This document shows positions 16,894-25,752 of a stretch of DNA of 51,422 nucleotides, piece by piece. Source of the stretch: Paenibacillus ihuae (GTDB lineage: Bacteria; Bacillota; Bacilli; Paenibacillales; Paenibacillaceae); assembly GCF_001368795.1 (NCBI RefSeq), contig NZ_LN831198.1:308960-360381 (forward strand), given 5' to 3'. The notes below the pieces were generated by a model. The model searched no databases. It was not told the DNA's origin and worked only from the letters and a program-made list of their open reading frames with translations. Made by a program: the position numbers and the translations under genes. Numbering within the stretch: position 1 is the first letter of the stretch; every line of letters starts with the position of its first letter.

Positions 16894-17073
16894 CTAGGAT
16901 GGCGGAACTCCAGGAATTGTTGGAAGAGGATATCCTGTATCCGTATCCGTAATATCCAAATCCAGTTTGCCTCCAACAATAGTCCAATCTACAAAGTGGG
17001 TTCCCTCGCCAAGCATCGTTTTACTGACATTCAGAACTTCCAGTTGAGGAGTTTTCCATTCTTGCTTCATCAT
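16894..17073 (-). CDS. Lasso peptide precursor (A1, paeninodin family) with unusually long core
   Basis: 59 residues from ATG 17073 (GGAGG 5 bases upstream; the next codon-adjacent ATG at 17070 is equally possible). Leader: W-K-T-P-Q-L-E-V-L-N-V-S-K-T-M with Thr at -2. The core begins L-G-E-G-T-H-F-V-D; Asp at core position 9 would close a 9-residue macrolactam, aligning exactly with paeninodin (x-G-x-G-T-x-x-x-D). The core is 39 residues, about twice the usual, and ends '...LPTIPGVPPS' with the terminal Ser expected for K-type phosphorylation. The Asp/Thr run 'DLDITDTDTG' is coded partly by a small tandem repeat (GATACG-GATACA). Leu at core position 1 is uncommon. The gene lies between C and K. 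Confidence 0.88.
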   Translation of the reverse strand: MMKQEWKTPQLEVLNVSKTMLGEGTHFVDWTIVGGKLDLDITDTDTGYPLPTIPGVPPS

Positions 17074-17089
17074 TTTCACCTCCCTTCAG

Positions 17090-19015
17090 TTAAAATGCCT
17101 TCAGAAAACGGTACACGATTAAACTTCGCATCAGGAACCGTGTGTCTAAATCCATGGCCTGTTCCGGTTTAGCAACAGTACCTTTGCTGCTTAATATTTC
17201 TTTAACTTTGAGTGTATTTAAAAAATGTGCTGCCTTCGGATCGGAACAAAGCTCTTCAAGCTCTTGGCGGAAGTCATCCCAGGAAGGAAGCATCCGGTGA
17301 ATCCAGTCCACGCCCTGAACGCCGCGAATATGCTGGTTTAACCGGACCTGATCAGGCAAATGATGCTTCGTGGCCCGTCTAACCAGTGCTCTGCCCATGC
17401 CGTCGTGAATGTATTGTTCTGCAGGCAGAGACAGGCAAAAGCGGATGAGCCGAAGATCAGCGGTCACATCTCTTTCCCATAATCCATAGCGCACAGAGAG
17501 CCTTGCACCAAAGCTGCCCTGAAGGCTTAACAGTGAGGGATTGCTGAAATAGGCCTCCCGGTCTTTCATCGGGTTGTTTACGGATGCAGTCAGCTTCTTT
17601 TGCTCTTCTTGCAATTTGCTGAAGACCCGTGTACGTTCCGCAAACTCCGGACTGATCAGCAGGGGGAAATCCGCCTGCGTCGCCGCAGTTCTGTCAAGGG
17701 AGGGATAAGCGTTTTTAACCAAGAGCGGGAATAGTTTGGCTCGGCGAATGCCCATCTGACGGCTGAAATTCTTCATTTCCTGATGAAAACGGAGATATCT
17801 AAAGCTCTGCAGCAGATGAACGCAATAATTGACGGCAGATCCCCAGGAGATCGTGTAATTACCGCGCGCTCCGGTTAGCAGAACGCCGACATCATCTTGA
17901 ACCGACCGCTCGTAGATGCCTTTGATCCAAAAGGAATTTTCAAAATTTTTATAGGGAGCTTCTAATACTTGCAGCATCGTGTCGATTTCTGTAAACGGGC
18001 TTTGGCCGGGAAGGTTTACGTAAGTATCCTTAATATTTCCGACATGATTCACCGTAGCCTTAATGTAAGGCCGCTCATCGGCCATCCGGCTTTTCCCCGT
18101 CCAATCCTCGAAATCGTCGGGTGGCACATAGCTGTACGTATGCAGAATTTTATCGTTTGTTTGTAAGGCTCTTGCTGCCTGACTGACCACAGCCCCGGAA
18201 TCCAGTCCGCCGCTTAAGGTTGCTCCTACGTGGCGGAACGTGCGCAGTCTGGCTGCTGTGGCTTCTTGAAATAGTGCTTGAAAGGCTTCTAGAACTTCCC
18301 CGCTTGAGCCAAATTTCATTTTGTGTGCCGGTAGTATGATGTTATTGCTGCTGGTGATACGGAGCATTCTGTCCTTAACGGTAAAGCTGTGGGCGGGAGG
18401 CAACTGCAGGATGTTGCGGTATGGGGTGCTGGAGGCATCGTTTGATTCATGCATGCCGGGAATGGCCAGGAAATCGGCGATCCAGGTCTCATTCAGATGT
18501 TTGTGTACGGTAGGGATCCTGAAAAATGGAGCAATTATAGTGCAAAACGAGAACTTTTGCTCATCATGACTGTAATAGAGCGTTCGATTACCCAAATGAT
18601 CTCTGGAGCCGAACAAAAGCTGTTTTCTGGCGTCCCATATGACAAAAGCATAATCCCCGATCAAAAAATCGTTTACCTCTGCTCCCCATTTCAGATAGGC
18701 TAGCAGGATCAATTCACTGTCGGACATGCTGCTCCGCAAGCCGGAATCGACTTGTAACCGGTCAAACAGCTCCTTGCGGTTATCGATAATGGCATCTGCC
18801 GTAATCACGAGCTGATGCCGGATATCGTAGAAAGGTAAGGGCTGATTCACTGATTCAGGAGTAATCCAGCGTGCTGCGCACCCCAAGAATATCCTTTGAT
18901 CAGACCAGGTCCCGGTATCATCCGAAGGGTATTGTTCGAGTGCCTGTATCATATTACGGCCCTCTTCATGTGCAGAATCGTTGTGGAAATTGAGGATGCC
19001 GGTAATGACGCTCAT
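17090..19015 (-). CDS. Lasso cyclase (C protein, asparagine-synthetase-like)
   Basis: 641 residues from ATG 19015, chosen because GGAGG lies 6 bases upstream; a longer in-frame start at 19036 lies before that site. The N-terminal domain resembles a class II glutamine amidotransferase but begins Met-Ser-Val-Ile-Thr, so the catalytic Cys2 of true asparagine synthetases is replaced by Ser. This is consistent with lasso cyclases that adenylate the ring Asp/Glu rather than use glutamine. The synthetase domain has the PP-loop 'ATLSGGLDSGAVVSQAA' (about residue 255). It is first in the operon, ahead of the precursor, and ends 16 bases before the A1 start. Confidence 0.9.
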   Translation of the reverse strand: MSVITGILNFHNDSAHEEGRNMIQALEQYPSDDTGTWSDQRIFLGCAARWITPESVNQPLPFYDIRHQLVITADAIIDNRKELFDRLQVDSGLRSSMSDSELILLAYLKWGAEVNDFLIGDYAFVIWDARKQLLFGSRDHLGNRTLYYSHDEQKFSFCTIIAPFFRIPTVHKHLNETWIADFLAIPGMHESNDASSTPYRNILQLPPAHSFTVKDRMLRITSSNNIILPAHKMKFGSSGEVLEAFQALFQEATAARLRTFRHVGATLSGGLDSGAVVSQAARALQTNDKILHTYSYVPPDDFEDWTGKSRMADERPYIKATVNHVGNIKDTYVNLPGQSPFTEIDTMLQVLEAPYKNFENSFWIKGIYERSVQDDVGVLLTGARGNYTISWGSAVNYCVHLLQSFRYLRFHQEMKNFSRQMGIRRAKLFPLLVKNAYPSLDRTAATQADFPLLISPEFAERTRVFSKLQEEQKKLTASVNNPMKDREAYFSNPSLLSLQGSFGARLSVRYGLWERDVTADLRLIRFCLSLPAEQYIHDGMGRALVRRATKHHLPDQVRLNQHIRGVQGVDWIHRMLPSWDDFRQELEELCSDPKAAHFLNTLKVKEILSSKGTVAKPEQAMDLDTRFLMRSLIVYRFLKAF

Positions 19016-19056
19016 GATTACCTCCATCTGGGACATTTTGTTATAATCATGACCAT

Positions 19057-19084
19057 ATTATACATAAAGTTATTCGTAATGCAA
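19057..19084 (-). promoter_or_regulatory. SigA-type promoter of the lasso operon
   Basis: On the minus strand TTGCAT (19084-19079), a 16-base spacer and TATAAT (19062-19057), about 40 bases before the cyclase start. The -35 and spacer contain TGCATTACGAATAA, which recurs with one mismatch at 11983-11996. Confidence 0.75.
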
Positions 19085-19167
19085 ATATTTTATGGTATAT
19101 AATCTATTTAAGATTCAAAACGAATGGTATTGATGTTATGGAAAGAAAATTAAGGAAAATAAAATGA

Positions 19168-19196
19168 TTTACAAATATATTCGAAATGAATATAAT
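19168..19196 (+). promoter_or_regulatory. SigA-type promoter facing the EPS operon
   Basis: TTTACA (19168-19173), 17 bases, TATAAT (19191-19196). The spacer has the inverted repeat ATATTCG-AAATG-AATAT, which resembles the motif in the divergent lasso promoter (TATTCGTAATGCAAA, 12 of 15 positions alike). The next plus-strand gene with a good ribosome site is at 19604, so a ~400-base leader would precede it. Confidence 0.6.
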
Positions 19197-19275
19197 CAGT
19201 CCTAAGGATTCTCTATATGAATTAAGTTGTGGAAAATCAAAGCTGGATTGAACTAAAGAAGGGAATGAAAATTCG

Positions 19276-19524
19276 GTGAGAGTAACAGTTACAGAAATTG
19301 AAATCGGCGACACTTCAGAGGCTTGGACCACCCTTGCCCGGGTGGCGGGCAAGGCAGGTAGTAAGCAGAAGCAGATCATGCCATATGAGCAGCCCAAGCT
19401 GAATTTTCTGCCAGTTCCCAAGCCTTTTTTTATTGCCGGATATGAAAAAGCTTATGAAAAGGGTATGTGCTATTCGACACAAGATGTAAATCCCAGAGGG
19501 CAAGTGCTGGATCAGAGAGGTTAA
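19276..19524 (+). CDS. Possible small protein in the EPS leader, 82 aa
   Basis: GTG start with a GAAGGGAATG stretch about 12 bases upstream. The predicted product ('VTEIEIGDTSEAWTTLARVAGKAGSKQKQ...', Pro-rich centre, 'YEKAYEKGMCYSTQDVNPRG') has no recognised domain, signal or membrane segment. It lies between the promoter at 19168 and the Wzz gene. It may be a real small gene or just an open frame in a long leader; the 80 bases from 19525 to 19603 show nothing else. Confidence 0.35.
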   Translation: MRVTVTEIEIGDTSEAWTTLARVAGKAGSKQKQIMPYEQPKLNFLPVPKPFFIAGYEKAYEKGMCYSTQDVNPRGQVLDQRG

Positions 19525-19603
19525 TTTGCTTAGTAAAAGAAAAGTTCTCGCTATGAATAATTTATCGGGCAATAGACATATCTGTACATTTGGAGGAGAG
19601 AAA

Positions 19604-20359
19604 ATGGAGTTAAAAGGATACTGGGCGATTATCCGCAAACGCCTTTGGTTAATTCTGATGCTGATGATCGTGAGTGGTGTGCCGACAGGAATTTATTCAT
19701 ACACCATGACCGAGCAGCTGTACACGGCGTCGTCGAAAATTATTGTGAACCAGAATGAGAATCGAAGCTTGTCCTTAGAGAACGGCAGGCTGGATATTGC
19801 AACGATCAATTCAGATATTCAATTAATCAAGACCTACAAAGAAATCATTATGACCCCCCGCATTATGAACGTTGTCGTCGAACAATATCCCCAGCTCCAC
19901 TTAACCGCAAATGAACTAATACACAAAATCGGCGTTTCATCCGTCAACGATACCCAGGTCATGTCCATCTACTCTATCGACAACTCCTACAGCCGCGCAG
20001 CTAATATTGTGAACGCCGTTTCAACTGTATTTCAGAATGAAATTCCTAAGTTAATGAAGATCGACAATGTGAGTATCCTGAATGCTGCCGATCCGCAGGC
20101 CAATGCGGCTCCAATCGCAACCAATGCCAATTTTAATATCATGATCAGCCTGGTGCTCTCATTCATGGTGGGTCTGGGTCTGGTATTCCTGCTGGATTAT
20201 TTGGATGACACCGTGCGGACGGAGGGTGATGTTGCCGGAATTATCGGTTTCCCTGTCATGGCAACAGTTCCCCGTGTAAACGCAAAACGGAAGAATAAGA
20301 ATAAGAGAGACAACAATACTTCATTAAGGAGGGGTACGGATGTCACGCTCAACGCCTGA
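19604..20359 (+). CDS. Polysaccharide co-polymerase / BY-kinase activator (Wzz, EpsA-like)
   Basis: 251 residues from ATG 19604 with GGAGGAG 5-11 bases upstream; the longer ORF from 19526 has no ribosome site. Two transmembrane segments (about residues 15-35 and 180-200, 'IMISLVLSFMVGLGLVFLLDYLDDTV') flank an extracytoplasmic domain, the Wzz topology. The short cytoplasmic C-terminus activates the separate BY kinase, as in Gram-positive EpsA/CapA proteins. Its end overlaps the kinase start by 20 bases. It controls chain length and export of the EPS. Confidence 0.88.
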   Translation: MELKGYWAIIRKRLWLILMLMIVSGVPTGIYSYTMTEQLYTASSKIIVNQNENRSLSLENGRLDIATINSDIQLIKTYKEIIMTPRIMNVVVEQYPQLHLTANELIHKIGVSSVNDTQVMSIYSIDNSYSRAANIVNAVSTVFQNEIPKLMKIDNVSILNAADPQANAAPIATNANFNIMISLVLSFMVGLGLVFLLDYLDDTVRTEGDVAGIIGFPVMATVPRVNAKRKNKNKRDNNTSLRRGTDVTLNA

Positions 20360-21020
20360 ATACCGTCTGATTACAGAAATGGACATCGACATCGAAGTTT
20401 CCGAAGCCTATAAGCGGCTGCGCACCAATCTTGAATTCTCAACGCGCAGCGAGAAGCTCCAGACAGTCATGATTACCTCCACCCACCGGAATGAAGGCAA
20501 AAGCACGATTGCCGCCAATCTGGCTGTAGCCTTTGCCCAGGCGGGCAAGCGTGTGCTGCTGATTGATGCCGATATCCGGGGCGCCTGCCAGCACCTTATT
20601 TTCAACACTTCTAATGAAGCGGGAATATCCACGCTGCTTAACGGCCAGAGCCAGCTGCGGGATGCGGCGATGAGTACACTGCTCCGCAATCTGGAGCTGA
20701 TTCCCGCAGGGCCTGTGCCTTCCAATCCTTCGGAGATTCTGGCTTCCAGCGAGATGTCCGGTCTATTAACGGAGCTGAAACACCGCTATGATCTCATCTT
20801 TATTGATACACCGCCTGTATTATCTTTTGCCGACAGCCAGATACTAGCGGCACAATGCGACGGGGTTCTGCTGGTAGTTAATTCAGGCGGCGTTAAGCAG
20901 GAGGCCTTAGCCAGGGCAAAAGCAAGCCTGGAGATCGTGAATGCCCGTATCTTAGGTGTTGTTCTCAATCAGAAGAAGCCTAAAAAAGTGGATCAGAAGC
21001 TGAAATCCTACAGCTATTAA
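20340..21020 (+). CDS. Bacterial tyrosine kinase of EPS operon (EpsB/CpsD-like)
   Basis: 226 residues, ATG with AGGAGGGG upstream inside the Wzz gene. Walker A 'STHRNEGKSTIAANLAVAFAQAG', Walker A' 'VLLIDADIRG' and Walker B 'LIFIDTPPVLSFADS' are all present. The C-terminal autophosphorylation cluster is short: the protein ends 'LKSYSY' with two Tyr. The kinase works with the preceding membrane activator to control polymerisation and export. The first Walker motif has T-H-R-N-E-G-K in place of the more common S-x-x-P-G-E-G-K. The gene is followed by the EAR-like RNA. Confidence 0.9.
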   Translation: MSRSTPEYRLITEMDIDIEVSEAYKRLRTNLEFSTRSEKLQTVMITSTHRNEGKSTIAANLAVAFAQAGKRVLLIDADIRGACQHLIFNTSNEAGISTLLNGQSQLRDAAMSTLLRNLELIPAGPVPSNPSEILASSEMSGLLTELKHRYDLIFIDTPPVLSFADSQILAAQCDGVLLVVNSGGVKQEALARAKASLEIVNARILGVVLNQKKPKKVDQKLKSYSY

Positions 21021-21039
21021 AATAATTCCTTCTATAATA

Positions 21040-21153
21040 AGGTGATGTCTCCTAACCGTTATCAATGGAGGCACTCGGTCATGCTGTGGGTCAGGCGACC
21101 TTAGACGTTAATCGTCAAGGGTGTGACGTGAGGAGGGGTTAAATGCCCTTTTT
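21040..21153 (+). ncRNA. EAR-like (eps-associated) processive antitermination RNA
   Basis: It lies between the BY-kinase gene and the next biosynthetic gene, exactly where the EAR element sits between epsB and epsC in Bacillus subtilis. The sequence forms CTCC/GGAG, GGTC/GACC and GACG-TTAAT-CGTC stems, with unpaired 'GCTGTGGGTCAGGC' and 'CAAGGGTGTGACG' stretches that I recognise as EAR-type conserved blocks (recalled, not searched). It ends near a weak GGG/CCC hairpin with six T (21134-21154). EAR lets RNA polymerase read through intrinsic terminators downstream. Two such hairpins lie inside later genes (28864 and 34163). Confidence 0.78.
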
Positions 21154-21198
21154 TATAATATGTAATATGAGATTGAACAATAAGGACGGGTGCTCAAG

Positions 21199-22089
21199 AT
21201 GAAGAAGGTAAGAAAAGCAATTATACCGGCTGCCGGTCTTGGCACTAGGTTTCTTCCGGCCACCAAGGCCATGCCGAAGGAAATGCTCCCGATTGTGGAT
21301 AAGCCGACGATTCAATATATTGTCGAGGAAGCCATTGCTTCGGGGATCGAAGATATTATTATTGTTACGGGTAAGGGCAAGCGGGCGATAGAGGATCATT
21401 TTGATATTGCTTTTGAGCTGGAGCATATGCTGCAGGACAAGGGGAAGCTGGATCTGCTGGATGAAGTCAGACGCTCGTCTCATGTGGAGATTCACTATAT
21501 CCGCCAGAAAGAGGCAAGAGGCCTCGGGCATGCCGTCTGGTGCGCGCGGAATTTCATTGGCGATGAGCCGTTTGCGGTACTGCTGGGCGATGATATTGTT
21601 CAGGCGCAGGTGCCCTGCACCCGGCAATTAATCAAGCAGTACGAACTGTCAGGCAAATCGGTAATCGGTGTGCAGACGGTTGACGTCGACCAGACTCACC
21701 GCTATGGCATTGTTGATCCCAGCGATGCTTATGGCAGGCTGTATGAAGTAAGCCGTTTTGTTGAAAAGCCGCAGCCGGGAGAGGCGCCTTCGAATCTTGC
21801 TATAATGGGCAGATATGTTCTTACTCCGGAAATATTCAGTTACCTGGAGAGACAGGAGATTGGCGCCGGCGGTGAAATCCAGCTGACCGATGCGATCCAG
21901 AGGTTGAATTTGGCCGAAGGCGGCGGTGTACTGGCTTATGATTTCGAAGGCAAACGGTATGATGTGGGAGAAAAGCATGGCTTTATTATGACGATGGTTG
22001 AGTTCGCCCTGGAACGCAAAGAGCTTAAGCACACCCTTCTCCCGGCGCTGGAAGAGCTGATCAAGCGGGAACGCGAGAATGTCTATTAA
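21199..22089 (+). CDS. gtaB: UTP-glucose-1-phosphate uridylyltransferase
   Basis: 296 residues; makes UDP-glucose from UTP and glucose-1-phosphate. '[44 protein letters not shown]' is the family N-terminus with the nucleotide-binding G-x-G-T-R; '[10 protein letters not shown]' carries the metal-binding Asp; '[21 protein letters not shown]' is the sugar-binding segment. ATG at 21199 is preferred because it matches the usual protein start, although AAGGACGGG is nearer to an in-frame GTG at 21190. UDP-glucose feeds the UDP-glucuronate enzyme encoded at the end of the operon. Confidence 0.95.
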   Translation: MKKVRKAIIPAAGLGTRFLPATKAMPKEMLPIVDKPTIQYIVEEAIASGIEDIIIVTGKGKRAIEDHFDIAFELEHMLQDKGKLDLLDEVRRSSHVEIHYIRQKEARGLGHAVWCARNFIGDEPFAVLLGDDIVQAQVPCTRQLIKQYELSGKSVIGVQTVDVDQTHRYGIVDPSDAYGRLYEVSRFVEKPQPGEAPSNLAIMGRYVLTPEIFSYLERQEIGAGGEIQLTDAIQRLNLAEGGGVLAYDFEGKRYDVGEKHGFIMTMVEFALERKELKHTLLPALEELIKRERENVY

Positions 22090-22109
22090 GCGGCAAGAGG
22101 TGATAATGA

Positions 22110-22805
22110 ATGATCCCTTCACAGTCTAATGAAGCAGAACTGACGGTGAATTCTACAGGCTACTACGTCAGTACAGGATTGAAAAAGCAGCGCAAGCAAT
22201 TATTCTACTTAATGGTGAAACGGTCATTAGATATTACTGCAGCAGGCGCGGGGCTAATATGTTTAGCTCCGTTTTTGCTGCTGCTATCGCTAATGATACT
22301 AGTGGAAGATCCCAAAGGCCGGGTGTTCTTCAGCCAAGTAAGAATCGGAAAGGATCAGAAGCCATTTCGCATCTATAAGTTCCGTTCCATGATTTCCAAC
22401 GCCGAGGAGTTGCTGGATAATTTGCTTGGGCAGAATGAAATCCGCGGTGCCATGTTCAAAATGAAGGATGATCCGCGGATCACCAGAGTAGGCCGCTTTA
22501 TGCGCAAGACCAGTCTGGATGAACTGCCGCAGCTGTTCAATGTTCTAAAGGGCGATATGTCTCTCGTCGGCCCCCGTCCTCCCCTTGTACGGGAAGTAGC
22601 GGAGTACACGGAATATGACAAGCAGCGCCTAGTGGTTACACCAGGCTGTACAGGGCTATGGCAGGTTAGCGGACGGAACGGGCTTAGCTTCGCAGATATG
22701 GTGGAGCTCGATCTGAGCTACATAGATAACAGGGGATTTCTGCTGGATATGAAAATTATCTTCAAGACGTTCAAGGTGCTGATCGGCTCCAAAGACGCTT
22801 ATTAA
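22110..22805 (+). CDS. Undecaprenyl-phosphate sugar-1-phosphate transferase (priming enzyme)
   Basis: 231 residues of the bacterial sugar-transferase family (WcaJ/EpsL-like short form). One N-terminal membrane segment 'AAGAGLICLAPFLLLLSLMILV' is followed by the catalytic cytosolic domain with 'GRVFFSQVRIGKDQKPFRIYKFRSM', 'RKTSLDELPQLFNVLKGDMSLVGPRPP' and 'GLWQVSGRN'. It transfers the first sugar phosphate to the lipid carrier. It lacks the extra N-terminal membrane domain of full-length WbaP types. The donor is probably UDP-glucose or UDP-galactose (inference). An alternative ATG at 22107 is out of frame. Confidence 0.92.
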   Translation: MIPSQSNEAELTVNSTGYYVSTGLKKQRKQLFYLMVKRSLDITAAGAGLICLAPFLLLLSLMILVEDPKGRVFFSQVRIGKDQKPFRIYKFRSMISNAEELLDNLLGQNEIRGAMFKMKDDPRITRVGRFMRKTSLDELPQLFNVLKGDMSLVGPRPPLVREVAEYTEYDKQRLVVTPGCTGLWQVSGRNGLSFADMVELDLSYIDNRGFLLDMKIIFKTFKVLIGSKDAY

Positions 22806-22826
22806 ATGAACCGGAGGTGCTGTAGA

Positions 22827-23765
22827 GTGAATGTAACTGACCGTATTTATGTTGCAGGACATAAAGGCTTAGTGGGTTCTGCTATCATGCGGGCACTAGA
22901 ACAACAGGGCTACAGTCATTTGATCACCCGCAGCAGCTCAGAGCTTGATCTAAGAGACCGGCAGCAGGTGGATGATTTTTTCGAGACTGAAGAGATTGAT
23001 TATGTTTTTCTGGCCGCTGCCAAAGTAGGTGGGATTGCTGCTAACAACGATTATCCTGCGGATTTCATCAGGGATAATCTGCTGATTCAAACCAATGTCA
23101 TTGATGCGGCTTACCGGGCAAAGGTTCAGAAGCTGATGTTCCTGGGCTCCACCTGCATTTATCCCAAGTATGCTCCACAGCCGCTGAAAGAGGAACATCT
23201 GCTGACAGGTGAGCTGGAGCCGACGAATATGCCATATGCGATCGCCAAAATTGCCGGGATCAATATGTGCCAGTCGTATAACCGGCAGTACGGAACAAGG
23301 TTCATCTCGGTAATGCCGACAAATCTATACGGGCCGGGTGATAATTTCGATCTGCATACCTCCCATGTCCTACCGGCACTGATCCGTAAATTCCATGAAG
23401 CCAAAGTGCAGAATCAGCCGGTCGTTGAGGTGTGGGGCACCGGCAATCCGAAACGGGAGTTTCTGCACTCCGATGATCTGGCGGATGCCTGCATCTATTT
23501 AATGAAGAATTATGAGGACAGCGAAATCGTAAATATTGGGGTAGGCGAAGATATTGCGATCAAGGATTTAGCCGGTATGATTATGGAAATCGTCGGGTAT
23601 CAGGGTGAAATCAGCTTCAATTCATCCATACCGGACGGGACACCACGGAAACTGGTAGACGTGTCCAAGATCAACGCACTTGGCTGGACGGCGCAGACTC
23701 CACTGGCCGAAGGACTGCAGGAGCTGTATAGGACTTTCCAAACAGAGTTTCTGGTCAAACAATAA
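22827..23765 (+). CDS. fcl: GDP-L-fucose synthase
   Basis: 312 residues from GTG 22827, chosen because GGAGGTG lies 7 bases upstream; the ATG at 22806 has none. SDR-type epimerase/reductase: Rossmann start '[17 protein letters not shown]', '[18 protein letters not shown]', '[18 protein letters not shown]' and catalytic Tyr-x3-Lys in '[22 protein letters not shown]'. It converts GDP-4-keto-6-deoxy-mannose to GDP-L-fucose. It is encoded immediately upstream of Gmd, which supplies its substrate. Confidence 0.95.
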   Translation: MNVTDRIYVAGHKGLVGSAIMRALEQQGYSHLITRSSSELDLRDRQQVDDFFETEEIDYVFLAAAKVGGIAANNDYPADFIRDNLLIQTNVIDAAYRAKVQKLMFLGSTCIYPKYAPQPLKEEHLLTGELEPTNMPYAIAKIAGINMCQSYNRQYGTRFISVMPTNLYGPGDNFDLHTSHVLPALIRKFHEAKVQNQPVVEVWGTGNPKREFLHSDDLADACIYLMKNYEDSEIVNIGVGEDIAIKDLAGMIMEIVGYQGEISFNSSIPDGTPRKLVDVSKINALGWTAQTPLAEGLQELYRTFQTEFLVKQ

Positions 23766-23769
23766 TTAG

Positions 23770-24783
<1,014 letters not shown>

Positions 24784-24827
24784 CGATTAACCTAGAGAAA
24801 CGCATTTAAGGGAATGGAGCGTAGAGG

Positions 24828-25745
24828 ATGAAAGCGACTGTTGCCATTTGTACACATAACCGGGGATTCGACCTGAAGGAGGCGATCGATAGCTGCATCC
24901 GCCAAGATTTTGACCCCGGTGTATTCGAAGTCATTGTGATCGACAACCGCTCCACAGATAACACCAAAGAGATTGTCTTGGGGTACCAAGATTACTTGGA
25001 ACCCCGGATTCATTATGTGCTTGAAAAGAATCTGGGCCTGTCCTATGCCAGAAACCGGGCGATCCGCGAAGCCAGGGGTGAATATATTCTATTTATTGAC
25101 GACGACGCGGTGGCAAGCGAGAGCCTGATTCAGAAAATGCTTGAGGTCTTCGAAATGGATGAATCCATCGGCTGTGTAGGCGGCAGAATTGATCCGATCT
25201 GGCAGGGAAAGGCCCCTCAATGGCTGCCTGCCAAGTATAGAACCTTATATTCCATACTGGATTATTCGGATGTGCTGAAAGAAATGGATAGCGGGATTCC
25301 GTTTGGTGCGAATGTCGCGTTCCGGACAAGTATTTTTCAGGTGCTTGATCCCTTTCGGGTTGATTTGGGACGGATCGGAAGCAATCTGCTGTCTGGTGAG
25401 GAAAGTGAACTGATTGCCCGCATCAGGCAGAAATACAAGATATTCTACTCGCCTTTCGCCAGCGTTGAACATAAAATTGCTGAAAGCCGGTCGACCGCTA
25501 AGTGGTTTCTGAGAAGAATGTACTGGCAAGGGGTAACGGATGCGCTAAGAAGTGAGAAGAAATCAGAATTTTGCTGGAAGTCGGCTGTTAAGCTGGTAGC
25601 TGCGTCGTTTGCTCTCCTGTTCACTTTTTATAATGTAAAATTCAGAATCAGATTCTTAACCAATGTTATGTATGGCAGCGGGGTTATTGCCGGAGTCCTC
25701 GGTTCCCGCGCCAGACAACCTATAAATCAGAGTAAAGCTGTGTGA
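24828..25745 (+). CDS. Family 2 glycosyltransferase
   Basis: 305 residues. GT-A fold with 'VAICTHNRGFDLKEAIDSC', 'VIVIDNRSTDNTKEI' and the metal-binding 'ILFIDDDAVA'; the acceptor region has 'GGRIDPIWQGKAPQWLP' and 'GEESELIARIRQKYK'. Two hydrophobic segments at the C-terminus (about 255-300) suggest membrane attachment. Sugar specificity cannot be read from the sequence. ATG at 24828 with GGAGCGTAGAGG upstream. Confidence 0.9.
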   Translation: MKATVAICTHNRGFDLKEAIDSCIRQDFDPGVFEVIVIDNRSTDNTKEIVLGYQDYLEPRIHYVLEKNLGLSYARNRAIREARGEYILFIDDDAVASESLIQKMLEVFEMDESIGCVGGRIDPIWQGKAPQWLPAKYRTLYSILDYSDVLKEMDSGIPFGANVAFRTSIFQVLDPFRVDLGRIGSNLLSGEESELIARIRQKYKIFYSPFASVEHKIAESRSTAKWFLRRMYWQGVTDALRSEKKSEFCWKSAVKLVAASFALLFTFYNVKFRIRFLTNVMYGSGVIAGVLGSRARQPINQSKAV

Positions 25746-25752
25746 TGCCGGT

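Noticed and set aside
16813..17172. 119-codon plus-strand frame and 80-codon minus frame over the A1 gene
   Set aside because: Both overlap the lasso precursor and the cyclase end and lack ribosome sites; A1 has the recognisable leader.
21040..21153. Cyclic-di-GMP or other metabolite riboswitch between kinase and gtaB
   Set aside because: The conserved GEMM core blocks are absent, and position plus sequence blocks fit the EAR antiterminator better.
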